From Acidobacteriota bacterium (GTDB taxonomy: Bacteria > Acidobacteriota > Thermoanaerobaculia > Multivoradales > JAGPDF01), in contig JACTMI010000014.1 in NCBI GenBank assembly GCA_014584695.1, forward strand, positions 147,299 to 211,298: DNA of 64,000 nt. The letters are read 5' to 3'. This document shows, piece by piece, positions 56,848 to 64,000 of this stretch (the stretch's first letter is position 1; each line of letters starts with the position of its first letter). The notes under the pieces were generated by a model. It saw only the letters and a program-made list of their open reading frames with translations. It ran no database searches and was not told the origin of the DNA. The translations under genes were made by a program, and so were the position numbers.

Positions 56848-58044
56848 ATGAGGCGCCATCCGGTCCTTGCCATCGCCATCGCCGTCGCCGCGCTCGCGCT
56901 GGTCTGCGCGACCCCCGCCACGCTCGCGCAGGAGGAGGTGCGCGACACGGTCGACGTCCGCGAGGCGGCGCTGCTGGTCGAGCTGCCGGCCGGCGTCGAG
57001 CCCTCCCAGGCCCGGGAGCGCCTCGAGGTGCGCGAGTTGGGGGTCGAGCGACAGGTGACGCAGGTCGAGGCGCTCGCCGGGCAGTGGCGCGTGCGCGTCG
57101 AGATCGACCCGGGGCTGTGCGACCCGGAGTCGAAGCGCGCGGCGCTCGTCGCCCTCGCCGCCGAGGCGGCGGCATGGGTCGCGCTGGGCGCGGTCGAGAT
57201 CGCCGTCGCCGGCCCGCCGGCCGAAATCCGGCTCGCCTCCACGCGCGACCCGGGAGCCGTCGAGCGGGCGCTGCTCGAGGAAGCTGGACGGGGCCCCTGC
57301 GAGGAGCGGCCCCTGGCGCGCATCGGCGCGGCGCTCGAGCGGCTGGCCGCCGGCGCCGAGCCCGCCGCCGTCCGCGCCGACCTCTGGGACGGCCTGGCGC
57401 GCGCGGCGCGGGCCAAGGCCGATGCCGCGCTGGCCGAGCCCTGCGCGGGCGGGGCCTGCCTGCTGGTCTGGGTCGGTTCCGGCGGCGCGCTGCGCCCGGA
57501 TCTCGCGGCGCCCGGCGCGCTGCGCGGCCCGGAGAGCGAGGCGGCCGGCGTCGCGATCGAAAGCGCCCGCCGCGACCTCGCCGAGGGGCTCGGCGTGCAG
57601 GGCTGGCGGGTGCTGGCGCTCGCCGACTTCGGCGCCGCCCGGGTGGCGGCGAGCGGGCCCTCAGCACCCGGCGCCCGGGGCACCGAGCCGCCGCCTCCCG
57701 GCCGCATCTTCCCGAGCCAGCCCTGGCTCGAGCGCCAGATCGGCCCCGGCCCCGAGGGCTACGAGCGCTACCTCGACCTCCAGCTCGCGGTGCTGCGTTT
57801 CCTCGCCTCCCGCACCGCCGGTGCCCTGATCGACGACGCTGCCAACCTCTCCCGGCGGCTCGCGGAGGCGCGCCGGTTCGCGCGCGTCTGGATCCGCACC
57901 GACAGCCCGCGCGACGGCCGCGCCCACGAAGTGGCGGTGGCCCTGGCCGGTCGCGGCGGACCGCGTCCGCTGACCGCCTCGACCTGGCTGGTGACCGGCG
58001 AGAGCGAGGCCCTGGCCGCCGCGCGCGCCCGCGCCGGCCGCTGA
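56848..58044 (+). CDS. Secreted protein of unknown function, VWFA-related-like N-terminus
   Basis: A 398-residue protein with a signal peptide ending near LAQ. The first mature part (VREAALLVELPAG, LEVRELGVERQVTQVEAL, WRVRVEIDPG) recalls the start of acidobacterial VWFA-related proteins, but no complete MIDAS motif is seen. The rest is Ala/Glu-rich with CAGGAC in the middle and a C-terminal mixed alpha/beta region. No enzyme signature is recognised. It is 53 bases after the feo operon. Confidence 0.6.
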   Translation: MRRHPVLAIAIAVAALALVCATPATLAQEEVRDTVDVREAALLVELPAGVEPSQARERLEVRELGVERQVTQVEALAGQWRVRVEIDPGLCDPESKRAALVALAAEAAAWVALGAVEIAVAGPPAEIRLASTRDPGAVERALLEEAGRGPCEERPLARIGAALERLAAGAEPAAVRADLWDGLARAARAKADAALAEPCAGGACLLVWVGSGGALRPDLAAPGALRGPESEAAGVAIESARRDLAEGLGVQGWRVLALADFGAARVAASGPSAPGARGTEPPPPGRIFPSQPWLERQIGPGPEGYERYLDLQLAVLRFLASRTAGALIDDAANLSRRLAEARRFARVWIRTDSPRDGRAHEVAVALAGRGGPRPLTASTWLVTGESEALAAARARAGR

Positions 58045-58098
58045 GCCCCGCCGCCACGGCATTCCTCTCCAGGCGACGAACCTCCTCCAGGCGAACCC

Positions 58099-58286
58099 GG
58101 AGCGAGCCACGAGGCTCGCGACCGCGGCGGGGTGAGGGCGGCGGATTCACTCCGGCGCCCGAGGGGAGGGCGCGTGCCCTCCCCTGTGCGAAAGCCGAAG
58201 GAGCGAGCCACGAGGCTCGCGACCGCGGCGGGGTGAGGGCGGCGGATTCACTCCGGCGCCCGAGGGGAGGGCGCGTGCCCTCCCCT
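58099..58286. repeat. Two 87-bp direct repeats, each with two hairpins
   Basis: The segment 58099-58185 recurs without differences that I can see at 58200-58286 (offset 101 bases, 14 unique bases between). Each copy holds GCGAGCC-ACGA-GGCTCGC and GGGGAGGGC-GCGT-GCCCTCCCC, perfect 7- and 9-bp stems. The region lies between the secreted-protein gene and the sigma operon. It looks like a dispersed intergenic (REP-type) element in tandem, or a structured leader; there are too few copies for a CRISPR. Confidence 0.85.
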
Positions 58287-58302
58287 TGGAGATCAGCCCA
58301 GC

Positions 58303-58330
58303 GGTAACCTCGACCCCGATCGGGGGTATT
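58303..58330 (+). promoter_or_regulatory. Candidate ECF-type promoter of the sigma operon
   Basis: GGTAACC and GGTATT lie 15 bases apart, like the GGAAC/GTnT boxes used by ECF sigma factors, with a 12-bp palindrome CCCCGATCGGGG (58314-58325) in the spacer. The sigma ATG is 11 bases after the -10, so autoregulation from an almost leaderless transcript is possible. Confidence 0.4.
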
Positions 58331-58340
58331 CAGAGGTGCG

Positions 58341-58922
58341 ATGGGACGGCCGCCGGTGAGCGAGAGGGAAGCTGCGGACGATCGGGAGCGGATGCTCCGG
58401 GTGCGGGAGGGCGACCTGGCCCGACTCGGGGAGCTGTACGACCGGCACTCGAAACGTCTCTACAACTACTTCCTGCGCCTCGTTCGGGACCGCGCGGCGG
58501 CCGAAGACCTGGTGCAGGAGGTGTTCGTGCGCATGCTGAAGTACCGCCACACGTTCCGCGACGACGCCGAGCTCGCGCCCTGGATGTGGACGCTCGCGCG
58601 CCATGCCGCCACCGACGCTTGGCGCGGCCGGCCGCGCGAGGTCGCCGCCGACGAGGCGACTCCTGAGCCCGCAGCCGCCGAGCCGCACCCGCTCGCCCGG
58701 CTGGAGCGCGAGCAGGAGATCGAGCGATTGTCGGCCGCGCTCGGCCGCATCCCACCCGAGAAGCGCGAGCTGCTGCTCCTGGCGCGCTTCTCCGAGCTGC
58801 CCTACGCCGAGATCGGAGAGCTGCTGGGTGTCACCGTCGGCGCGGTCAAGGTGCGGGTCCACCGCGCGCTCCAGGATCTGCGCTCCGCCTACCAGGTCGA
58901 ATGCGCTGGAGGTGCCTCGTGA
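58341..58922 (+). CDS. ECF-type RNA polymerase sigma factor
   Basis: A 193-residue ECF sigma factor. Region 2 spans about residues 25-95 (YDRHSKRLYNYFLRLVRDRAAAEDLVQEVF, then PWMWTLARHAATDAWR in pieces) and region 4 about 130-185 (IPPEKRELLLLARFSELPYAEIGELLGV, VKVRVHRALQDLR). Its stop overlaps the anti-sigma start by 4 bases. Co-transcription with two DUF4097 proteins suggests an envelope-stress type module. Confidence 0.92.
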   Translation: MGRPPVSEREAADDRERMLRVREGDLARLGELYDRHSKRLYNYFLRLVRDRAAAEDLVQEVFVRMLKYRHTFRDDAELAPWMWTLARHAATDAWRGRPREVAADEATPEPAAAEPHPLARLEREQEIERLSAALGRIPPEKRELLLLARFSELPYAEIGELLGVTVGAVKVRVHRALQDLRSAYQVECAGGAS

Positions 58923-59728
58923 GCGAACCGAAATCGCCCCGCTGCCTCGAGCTCGAGGCGCAGCTCGGCGCCGCGCTGCACGGCGAGCTGACGGCGGCCG
59001 AGCGGGCCGAGCTCGACGCCCATCTCGCGGTCTGCCCGCGCTGCGCCGCCGAGGCGGCCGACTTGCAGTGGCTCTGGCGCGGGCTCGCGGCGCTGCCCGA
59101 GGAGTCGCCGAGCCCCTTCCTCGCCGCCCGCTTCGACCGCCTGCTGCGCCAGGAGCAGGCGCTGCGAGCGCCGGTCGCCATCGCCGGACCCGCTGCGGGG
59201 CGATCCCGGCCGAGCGCCGGAGCGCTCGCGGCCGCGGCGGCCGCGCTGCTCGCCGTCGGCGTGCTGTTCGGCACCTCGCTCGGCGGACGCCGGGCGGCCG
59301 AAGTCGAAGTCGCCGGGCTGCGCCAGGAGGTCGGGCGCCTGCACGAGCTGGTCGCCGTGTCGCTGCTCACGCAGGCTTCGCCCTCGGAGCGCTTGCAGGG
59401 GGTCGCCTACGGGCGCGAGCTCGCTGGCCGGGACCCGCGGGTCGCCGAGGCGCTCTTCGCCGCGCTCGCCGAGGATCCCAACGTCAACGTCCGGCTGGCG
59501 GCGCTCGAGGCACTGGCGCCGGCCACCATGCTGCCCGCGGGGCGGGCCCGCCTGGTGCGCGCGGTCGCCCGCCAGGACTCGCCGCTGGTCCAGATCACCG
59601 CCATCGATCTGCTGCTCGAATCCGGGGGCGAGGCCGCCCACCGCGATCTCCGGCAGCTGCTCGACTCCCCCGACCTCGAACCGGCCGTCGCCAGCTACCT
59701 GCGCGACCGGCTGGGAAGGAGAACCTGA
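58919..59728 (+). CDS. Anti-sigma factor with zinc finger, membrane helix and HEAT-like repeats
   Basis: A 269-residue protein. The N-terminal zf-HC2-like domain has H-x3-C-x2-C (HLAVCPRC); one membrane helix (ALAAAAAALLAVGVLFGTSL) is near residue 105; a short coiled coil follows. The outer part has two or three HEAT-like repeats (VAEALFAALAEDPNVNVRLAALEAL, LVRAVARQDSPLVQITAIDLLLE). These could bind a periplasmic partner and release the sigma factor. Coupled to the sigma gene by a 4-base overlap and to the DUF4097 gene by TGATG. Confidence 0.85.
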   Translation: MSEPKSPRCLELEAQLGAALHGELTAAERAELDAHLAVCPRCAAEAADLQWLWRGLAALPEESPSPFLAARFDRLLRQEQALRAPVAIAGPAAGRSRPSAGALAAAAAALLAVGVLFGTSLGGRRAAEVEVAGLRQEVGRLHELVAVSLLTQASPSERLQGVAYGRELAGRDPRVAEALFAALAEDPNVNVRLAALEALAPATMLPAGRARLVRAVARQDSPLVQITAIDLLLESGGEAAHRDLRQLLDSPDLEPAVASYLRDRLGRRT

Positions 59729-60612
59729 TGAATCCGTTTCGAGCTACGCCGTTCCTCGCCCTCGTCTCCCTCGCCGTCGCGGCCGCGCCGGCGGCCGCTG
59801 ACCCTCGCCCGGCGCGCGCCGAGCAAACCGTGCGCGAGAGCTACGCGCTCACCGAGAGCGGTGGCCGCCGCTTCCTGTTGATCGACAACGTCACCGGCGC
59901 GGTCGCCGTCGAGGCCGGTGGCGGCGATCGAGTGGAGGTCGAGATCGTCCAGCGCTTCGAGGCCAAGACTGCCGCGGCGCTCGAGCGCGCCCGCGCCGAG
60001 GTCGAGCTCAAGGTCGAGACCGAGCCGGGCCGGCTGGCGCTGATCCAGGACGGCCCCTTCCGCTGCGATCGCGCCGAGCGGCGATTCCTCTGCCGCGAGG
60101 CCCAGAGCGACCGCGATTACGAGGTGACCTTCGACTGGCGGGTCAAGGTGCCCCGCACGGTCGACCTCACCGTCTGGAACGTCAACGGCGGCGCCGTCGA
60201 GATCGCCGGGGTCCACGGCCGGATCGAGGCCACGAACGTCAACGACGCCGTGGTGATCACCGACGTCGCCGGCACGGTCGACGCCTCGACGGTCAACGGC
60301 CCGTTGAAGGCCAGCTTCGCCGAGCTCCCCGCGGGCGATCTCGAGTTCTCGAGCGTCAACGGCGAGCTCGACCTCTCGTTCCCGCCCGGCTTCGGCGCCG
60401 AGTTGCGGGCCAGAACGCTCAACGGCGAGGTGCTGACCGACTTCCCCGCCCAGGCGCTCTCGCCCGCGCGTCCGGCGGAGCGGCAGGGCCGCGGCCCGGG
60501 CCGTCACCGCTCCGGGGGCACGGCGATCCGCATCGGCGAGGGCGGCGGCCGGCTCGACTGCTCGACCGTCAACGGCGACATCCTGATCCGGGTCCGCGGC
60601 GCTCGCCCGTGA
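59728..60612 (+). CDS. Secreted DUF4097-type repetitive beta protein (1)
   Basis: A 294-residue protein with a signal peptide ending near AAAD. The C-terminal two thirds repeat a strand-turn unit of the kind STVNG or SVNGELDLSF, as in DUF4097/DUF2807 adhesin-like domains that fold as a beta-solenoid. It lies in an operon with a sigma/anti-sigma pair and a second DUF4097 gene; ligand unknown. The ATG shares one base with the anti-sigma stop codon. Confidence 0.82.
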   Translation: MNPFRATPFLALVSLAVAAAPAAADPRPARAEQTVRESYALTESGGRRFLLIDNVTGAVAVEAGGGDRVEVEIVQRFEAKTAAALERARAEVELKVETEPGRLALIQDGPFRCDRAERRFLCREAQSDRDYEVTFDWRVKVPRTVDLTVWNVNGGAVEIAGVHGRIEATNVNDAVVITDVAGTVDASTVNGPLKASFAELPAGDLEFSSVNGELDLSFPPGFGAELRARTLNGEVLTDFPAQALSPARPAERQGRGPGRHRSGGTAIRIGEGGGRLDCSTVNGDILIRVRGARP

Positions 60613-60632
60613 CCCTTCCGAGGAGGACGACC

Positions 60633-61478
60633 ATGTCTCATCCCAGACTCTCCGGGCTCGCGGCGGTCGCCGCGCTCGCCCTGCTCTGCGGCTCGGCGGC
60701 CGTCGCCCAGCCGTTCACCGAGCGGCTCAGCGTGCCGCTCACCGATCCCGCCCGGCCGGCGCGAATCGAGGTCGCCCTGGTCCAAGGCAGCATCACGGTG
60801 ACCGGCGCCGCGGTGCGCGAGGTGATCGTCGAAGTGACCGGACGCGATGCCGAGCTGCGCCCCCGGTCTCGCTCCCGCGGCGACGGCGACCGCGCCGGCC
60901 TGCGGCGGATCCCGAACACGGCGTTCGGCGTCGAGCTCGAGGAGCGCGACAATCGGGTCGAGATCTCGACCGACTCCTGGCGTCAGCCGACGGACCTCAA
61001 GATCACCGTCCCGGTGGCGAGCGCGCTGGTGTTGTCGACGGTCAACGGCGGCGAGGTCGCCGTCGACGGCGTCGAGGGGGAGCTCGAGCTCCACAACACC
61101 AACGGCGCCATCCGGGTCGTCGGCGCGCGCGGGCCGGTCTCGGCCTCGACCGTCAACGGCAAGGTCGAAGTGGTCTTCCGCGCCAACGCCATCGCGGCGG
61201 CGCCGATGGCCTTCTCGACCCTGAACGGCGATGTCGAGGTGACGATGCCGGCGGCGCTCAAGGCGGACATCCGGATGCGCTCGGACAACGGCGAGATCTA
61301 CTCCGATTTCGACATCGCCATCACCCAGGGCGAGCCCGAAATCGAGGAGAAGCGCTCGGGCGGCAAGTACCGCTACGTGCTGTCGCGCGAGATGCGCGGC
61401 AAGGTGGGCGGCGGCGGCCCCGAGCTGCTGCTCAAGACCTTCAACGGCGACATCGTGCTCAGGCGCGCGGGCGGCTGA
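60633..61478 (+). CDS. Secreted DUF4097-type repetitive beta protein (2)
   Basis: A 281-residue paralogue of the preceding protein: signal peptide ending near AVAQ, then repeats LSTVNGGEVAV, LHNTNGAIRVV, ASTVNGKVEVVF, FSTLNGDVEVTM and a last LKTFNGDIVLRR. The ATG preceded by GAGGAGG is preferred to a GTG 24 bases upstream that overlaps the previous stop. Its 3' end overlaps the convergent MFS gene by 20 bases. Confidence 0.85.
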   Translation: MSHPRLSGLAAVAALALLCGSAAVAQPFTERLSVPLTDPARPARIEVALVQGSITVTGAAVREVIVEVTGRDAELRPRSRSRGDGDRAGLRRIPNTAFGVELEERDNRVEISTDSWRQPTDLKITVPVASALVLSTVNGGEVAVDGVEGELELHNTNGAIRVVGARGPVSASTVNGKVEVVFRANAIAAAPMAFSTLNGDVEVTMPAALKADIRMRSDNGEIYSDFDIAITQGEPEIEEKRSGGKYRYVLSREMRGKVGGGGPELLLKTFNGDIVLRRAGG

Positions 61479-62676
61479 GGCGCCGGGCGGCGCCGCGGCG
61501 CAGGGCGGCGACGCCGACCGCCGCGGCCGCCGCGAGCGCCAGGGCGCCGGCGGCGGCGAAGGCGACCGCGTAGCCGGCCCGCGCGCTGAGCGCCGCGCCG
61601 GCGAGCGGACCCAAGGCGAAGCCGAGCGACCCGGCGAGGTTGAAGCCCGCCATGGCGGTCGCACGGGCGGCCGGGCCGGCGAGCTCGGCGGTGAGCGCGA
61701 GGGTCGGCGGGAACATCACCGCCGCCGCCGCGCCGAGCACCACCATCCAGGGCGCGATCGCCGGCGCGGGCAACAGCCCCACCACCCCCAGCGCGGCGCC
61801 GTAAGCCGCCGCGCCAGCCGCCATCGCGGTGCGCGCGCCCAGCCGGTCGGCCAGCCGGTAGGTCACGGGCTGCAGCAACGCGAAGGGGATGAGGAAGTAG
61901 CCGAGCAGGCGGCCGCGCTCCGCCGGGCCGCCGCCGGTGGTGGCATCGAGGAAGAGCGGAAAGACCACCACGAACAGGCCCACCGTCAGGCGCTCGACGA
62001 AGTAGAACGCCCAGGGCAGCGCCAGCGCCGGCGTGCGCGCGAGCTGTCCCAGCACCGCGCGCGTGCTCTGCCGCTCGCCGTGGCGGGGCGGCTCTTCGAG
62101 CAGCATCGCCGCCAGTCCCAGCACGCCGAACAGCGCGGCGGCGGCCCACAGCGGCGCGTGCGGCCCGAAGCTCGCGGCGAGCGCGCCGCCGAGCGGCGCG
62201 CCGAGGCCGACACCGAGGATGAGCGACGCCCCGGCGGCCCCCATGGCGCGAGCCCGGTGCGGTCCGTCGGCGCGATCGGCGACGACCGTCATGACCGTCG
62301 ACCAGCCCATCACCGAGCAGGCCCCCTGGACGAAGCGGAGGGCGAGCAGCGCCGCGACCGAGTCGACGGCCAAGTACGAGGCATAGAGGGCGCCGCTCGC
62401 GAGGAAGCCCACGACGACGAACGGCCGGCGGCGCCCGAGGCGGTCCGAGGCGAGTCCCCACAGCGGTGCGGCGAGCAGGTAGGCGATCATCTCGACGGTG
62501 AAGAAGAGCGCGGCGTCGGCGACCGTGCCGCCCAGCTCGTCGATCACCAGCTCCTTGAGGCCGGGGACGATCAGGGTCAGGTTCAGCATGGCGCCGAACA
62601 GCAGCAGACAGGGCAGCGCCAGGGCGGGGCGGCCGTCGGGGCGGTCGCGGGCAGGAGCGGGAGCGGAGGGTGTCAT
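61459..62676 (-). CDS. Major facilitator superfamily transporter
   Basis: A 405-residue inner-membrane transporter with about 12 membrane segments and the motif-A loop GLASDRLGRRRP between helices 2 and 3. The halves are separated by a loop around EEPPRHGERQSTRA. No substrate can be named; a drug or metabolite exporter is the usual default for this type. The ATG chosen gives a short Pro/Arg-rich N-terminus; an extended upstream frame is not supported. Confidence 0.88.
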   Translation of the reverse strand: MTPSAPAPARDRPDGRPALALPCLLLFGAMLNLTLIVPGLKELVIDELGGTVADAALFFTVEMIAYLLAAPLWGLASDRLGRRRPFVVVGFLASGALYASYLAVDSVAALLALRFVQGACSVMGWSTVMTVVADRADGPHRARAMGAAGASLILGVGLGAPLGGALAASFGPHAPLWAAAALFGVLGLAAMLLEEPPRHGERQSTRAVLGQLARTPALALPWAFYFVERLTVGLFVVVFPLFLDATTGGGPAERGRLLGYFLIPFALLQPVTYRLADRLGARTAMAAGAAAYGAALGVVGLLPAPAIAPWMVVLGAAAAVMFPPTLALTAELAGPAARATAMAGFNLAGSLGFALGPLAGAALSARAGYAVAFAAAGALALAAAAAVGVAALRRGAARRLSRPRA

Positions 62677-62755
62677 CGGGCGGATCGTCGCGGTTCGCCG
62701 GCGGAGGTTAGAATACCCGCGCTTCGAACGGTCAGCGAGGAGAAGAAGGGCGAGC

Positions 62756-64000
62756 GTGACGCAACGCGACAGCGGATCGGTTCTCGACGGCAAGTACGAG
62801 ATCCTCGACCGTCTCGCCACCGGCGGGATGGGAGAGGTCTGGCGCGCGCGTCACGTCCATCTGCAGGAGATGCGGGTGATCAAGATCCTGCGCGCCGACC
62901 GCGCGACGGATCCCCACGCGTTGCAGCGCTTCGCGCAGGAAGCGCGCATCGCCACCCAGATCAAGCACCCCAACGTCGCCATCCTCTACGACTTCTCGCG
63001 CATGGAGGACGGCAGCTTCTACATGGTGTGGGAGCACATCGACGGCGAGGACGTCGGCTCGTGGCTGCGCGGCAAGGGGCCGTTCCCGGTGGCGCTGGCG
63101 GTGGAGCTCGGCATCCAGGCGCTGCGCGGCCTGGAAGCGATCCACGCCGCCGGCGTGATCCACCGCGATCTGTCGCCCGACAACTTGATGATCACGCGCG
63201 ACCGCCGCGGCCGCCACCAGGTCAAGATCATCGACCTCGGCCTGGCCAAGAACCTCGACACCACGAGCGGCTTCGAGATCACCCAGGCCGGCATGTTCAT
63301 GGGCAAGCTCGCCTACTGCTCTCCGGAGCAGGCGGGCTCGATCCAGGACGCGCCGCTCGACCACCGCAGCGACCTCTACTCCTTCGCCGCCGTGCTCTAC
63401 GAGATGGTCTGCGGCCGGCAGCCGTTCGATTCCGAGAACCAGCACGGCTACGTGCTGAAGCGGCTGACCGAGTCGCCGCAACCGCTCGCCGGCCGGAATC
63501 CGGCGGTGGCGGTGCCGGCGGAGCTCGACGCGGTGATCGGTCGCGGGCTCGAGCGCGACCGGGACCGGCGCTGGCCCGACTCGCTGTCGTTCCTGCACGC
63601 GCTGGTCCGAGTGGCCGACCAGTTGCGCCAGGTGGCGACGCAGGAGATCCAGGTGGCCCGCCCCGCGGGTCCGGTGGCGCCGGCGCCAGTGGCGACCCCC
63701 GGCGTGCGCACCACCAGCCGGTCGGGCTCGAGCGGCTCGGAGCTGTCGCGGGAGGAGCGGATCGAGCTACTGGCGCAGATCGACCGCGCCGCCAAGAAAG
63801 TCAACGAGGCGACGCGTCTTTCCGACCTGGCGCGCGCGGCGCTCGCCGCCGGCCGCACGGCCGACGCCGCGCCCCTGGTGGCGCAGCTCGAAGCGATCTC
63901 GCCCCGCCATGCCGGGCTCGCCGAGCTCAAGGCCGCGCTCGGCGGAGCGCCGCCGCCGCGGCCGGCGAAGGCGCCCGCGGCGGCTCCGGCGCCGCCGCCG
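62756..64000 (+). CDS. Ser/Thr protein kinase (5' part, runs off the window)
   Basis: The open frame has 415 codons to the right edge with no stop. The kinase domain (about residues 10-270) has ATGGMGEVWRA, Lys in MRVIKILRAD, HRDLSPDNL (Ser in place of the usual Lys after HRDL) and IDLGLAK (DLG rather than DFG); such changes occur in active bacterial kinases. After it comes a Pro/Ala-rich linker, a helical segment (IELLAQIDRAAKKVNEATRL) and Pro/Ala sequence at the edge. The start is the GTG at 62756. Confidence 0.9.
   Translation, partial: MTQRDSGSVLDGKYEILDRLATGGMGEVWRARHVHLQEMRVIKILRADRATDPHALQRFAQEARIATQIKHPNVAILYDFSRMEDGSFYMVWEHIDGEDVGSWLRGKGPFPVALAVELGIQALRGLEAIHAAGVIHRDLSPDNLMITRDRRGRHQVKIIDLGLAKNLDTTSGFEITQAGMFMGKLAYCSPEQAGSIQDAPLDHRSDLYSFAAVLYEMVCGRQPFDSENQHGYVLKRLTESPQPLAGRNPAVAVPAELDAVIGRGLERDRDRRWPDSLSFLHALVRVADQLRQVATQEIQVARPAGPVAPAPVATPGVRTTSRSGSSGSELSREERIELLAQIDRAAKKVNEATRLSDLARAALAAGRTADAAPLVAQLEAISPRHAGLAELKAALGGAPPPRPAKAPAAAPAPPP

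Noticed and set aside
58099..58286. CRISPR-like array
   Set aside because: Only two long (87-bp) copies separated by 14 bases and no cas gene in the window.

Overview
The window (about 70% GC by eye) looks like a chromosomal segment of an Acidobacteriota bacterium, possibly of the Thermoanaerobaculia/Holophagae side. That placement is inference. It rests on the Gram-negative LPS genes, GTG/TTG-rich start codons, an acidobacterial-type ECF sigma factor beside a Ser/Thr kinase with a TPR-like tail, periplasmic tricorn protease and PD40 propellers, DUF4097 proteins, and secreted proteins ending in a DGFESG-type tail. No rRNA, tRNA, CRISPR array, insertion sequence or prophage was recognised, and gene density is very high with no gene-free stretch over 300 bases.

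Layout. 1-4354: the 3' end of a NarL-type histidine kinase, a secreted beta-helix/Calx-beta protein, then a NarL-type response regulator. 4476-8283: a secreted tricorn-like protease and a DUF4242 protein. 8313-12563 (minus): a tightly overlapping LPS operon, waaA-lpxK-lpxL-waaF. 12687-27267 (plus): an ECF sigma factor and zinc-finger anti-sigma leading straight into a type II secretion/type IV pilus-like operon (mini-secretin, GspF/PilC, GspE/PilB, PilM, PilN, PilO, PilP-like, a lipoprotein secretin with a cohesin domain, three prepilin-like proteins), then dut and a degenerate alkaline-phosphatase-fold protein. A long palindromic element separates this from a minus-strand operon (SDR, two cytochromes c, a small coiled-coil protein; 27460-29122). 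A second minus operon follows (zinc-ribbon protein, yqgE, pdxH, NUDIX, YvlD-like, nth; 29192-32801).

32923-37963: aconitase, a candidate minus-strand small RNA, an epimerase, then queD and queE of 7-deazaguanine synthesis. 37980-46945: an FG-GAP protein, a kinase divergent from an ECF sigma factor, and tandem 545-residue PD40 propellers. 47083-51388: a MacAB-like exporter with two separate permeases. 51439-53711: a small secreted protein, citrate synthase and a PGPGW-like membrane protein. 53840-56794: a fur-feoA-feoB-feoB-associated iron uptake operon. 56848-64000: an unknown secreted protein, a pair of 87-bp direct repeats, a sigma/anti-sigma(HEAT)/DUF4097/DUF4097 operon, a convergent MFS transporter and the 5' part of another Ser/Thr kinase.

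How the genes work together. Most operons use 4-nt ATGA/GTGA/TTGA stop-start overlaps, so translational coupling seems to be the rule. Three sigma-factor modules, two kinases and one two-component pair sit beside envelope or secreted functions, so the region reads as an envelope, secretion and surface-protein neighbourhood with housekeeping genes (TCA cycle, dut, nth, pdxH) interspersed. The least explained items are the candidate sRNA near 35.7-35.8 kb, the palindromic element at 27.3-27.46 kb, the repeat pair at 58.1-58.3 kb, the shared C-terminal tail of four secreted proteins, and the frame anomaly between pilN and pilO.
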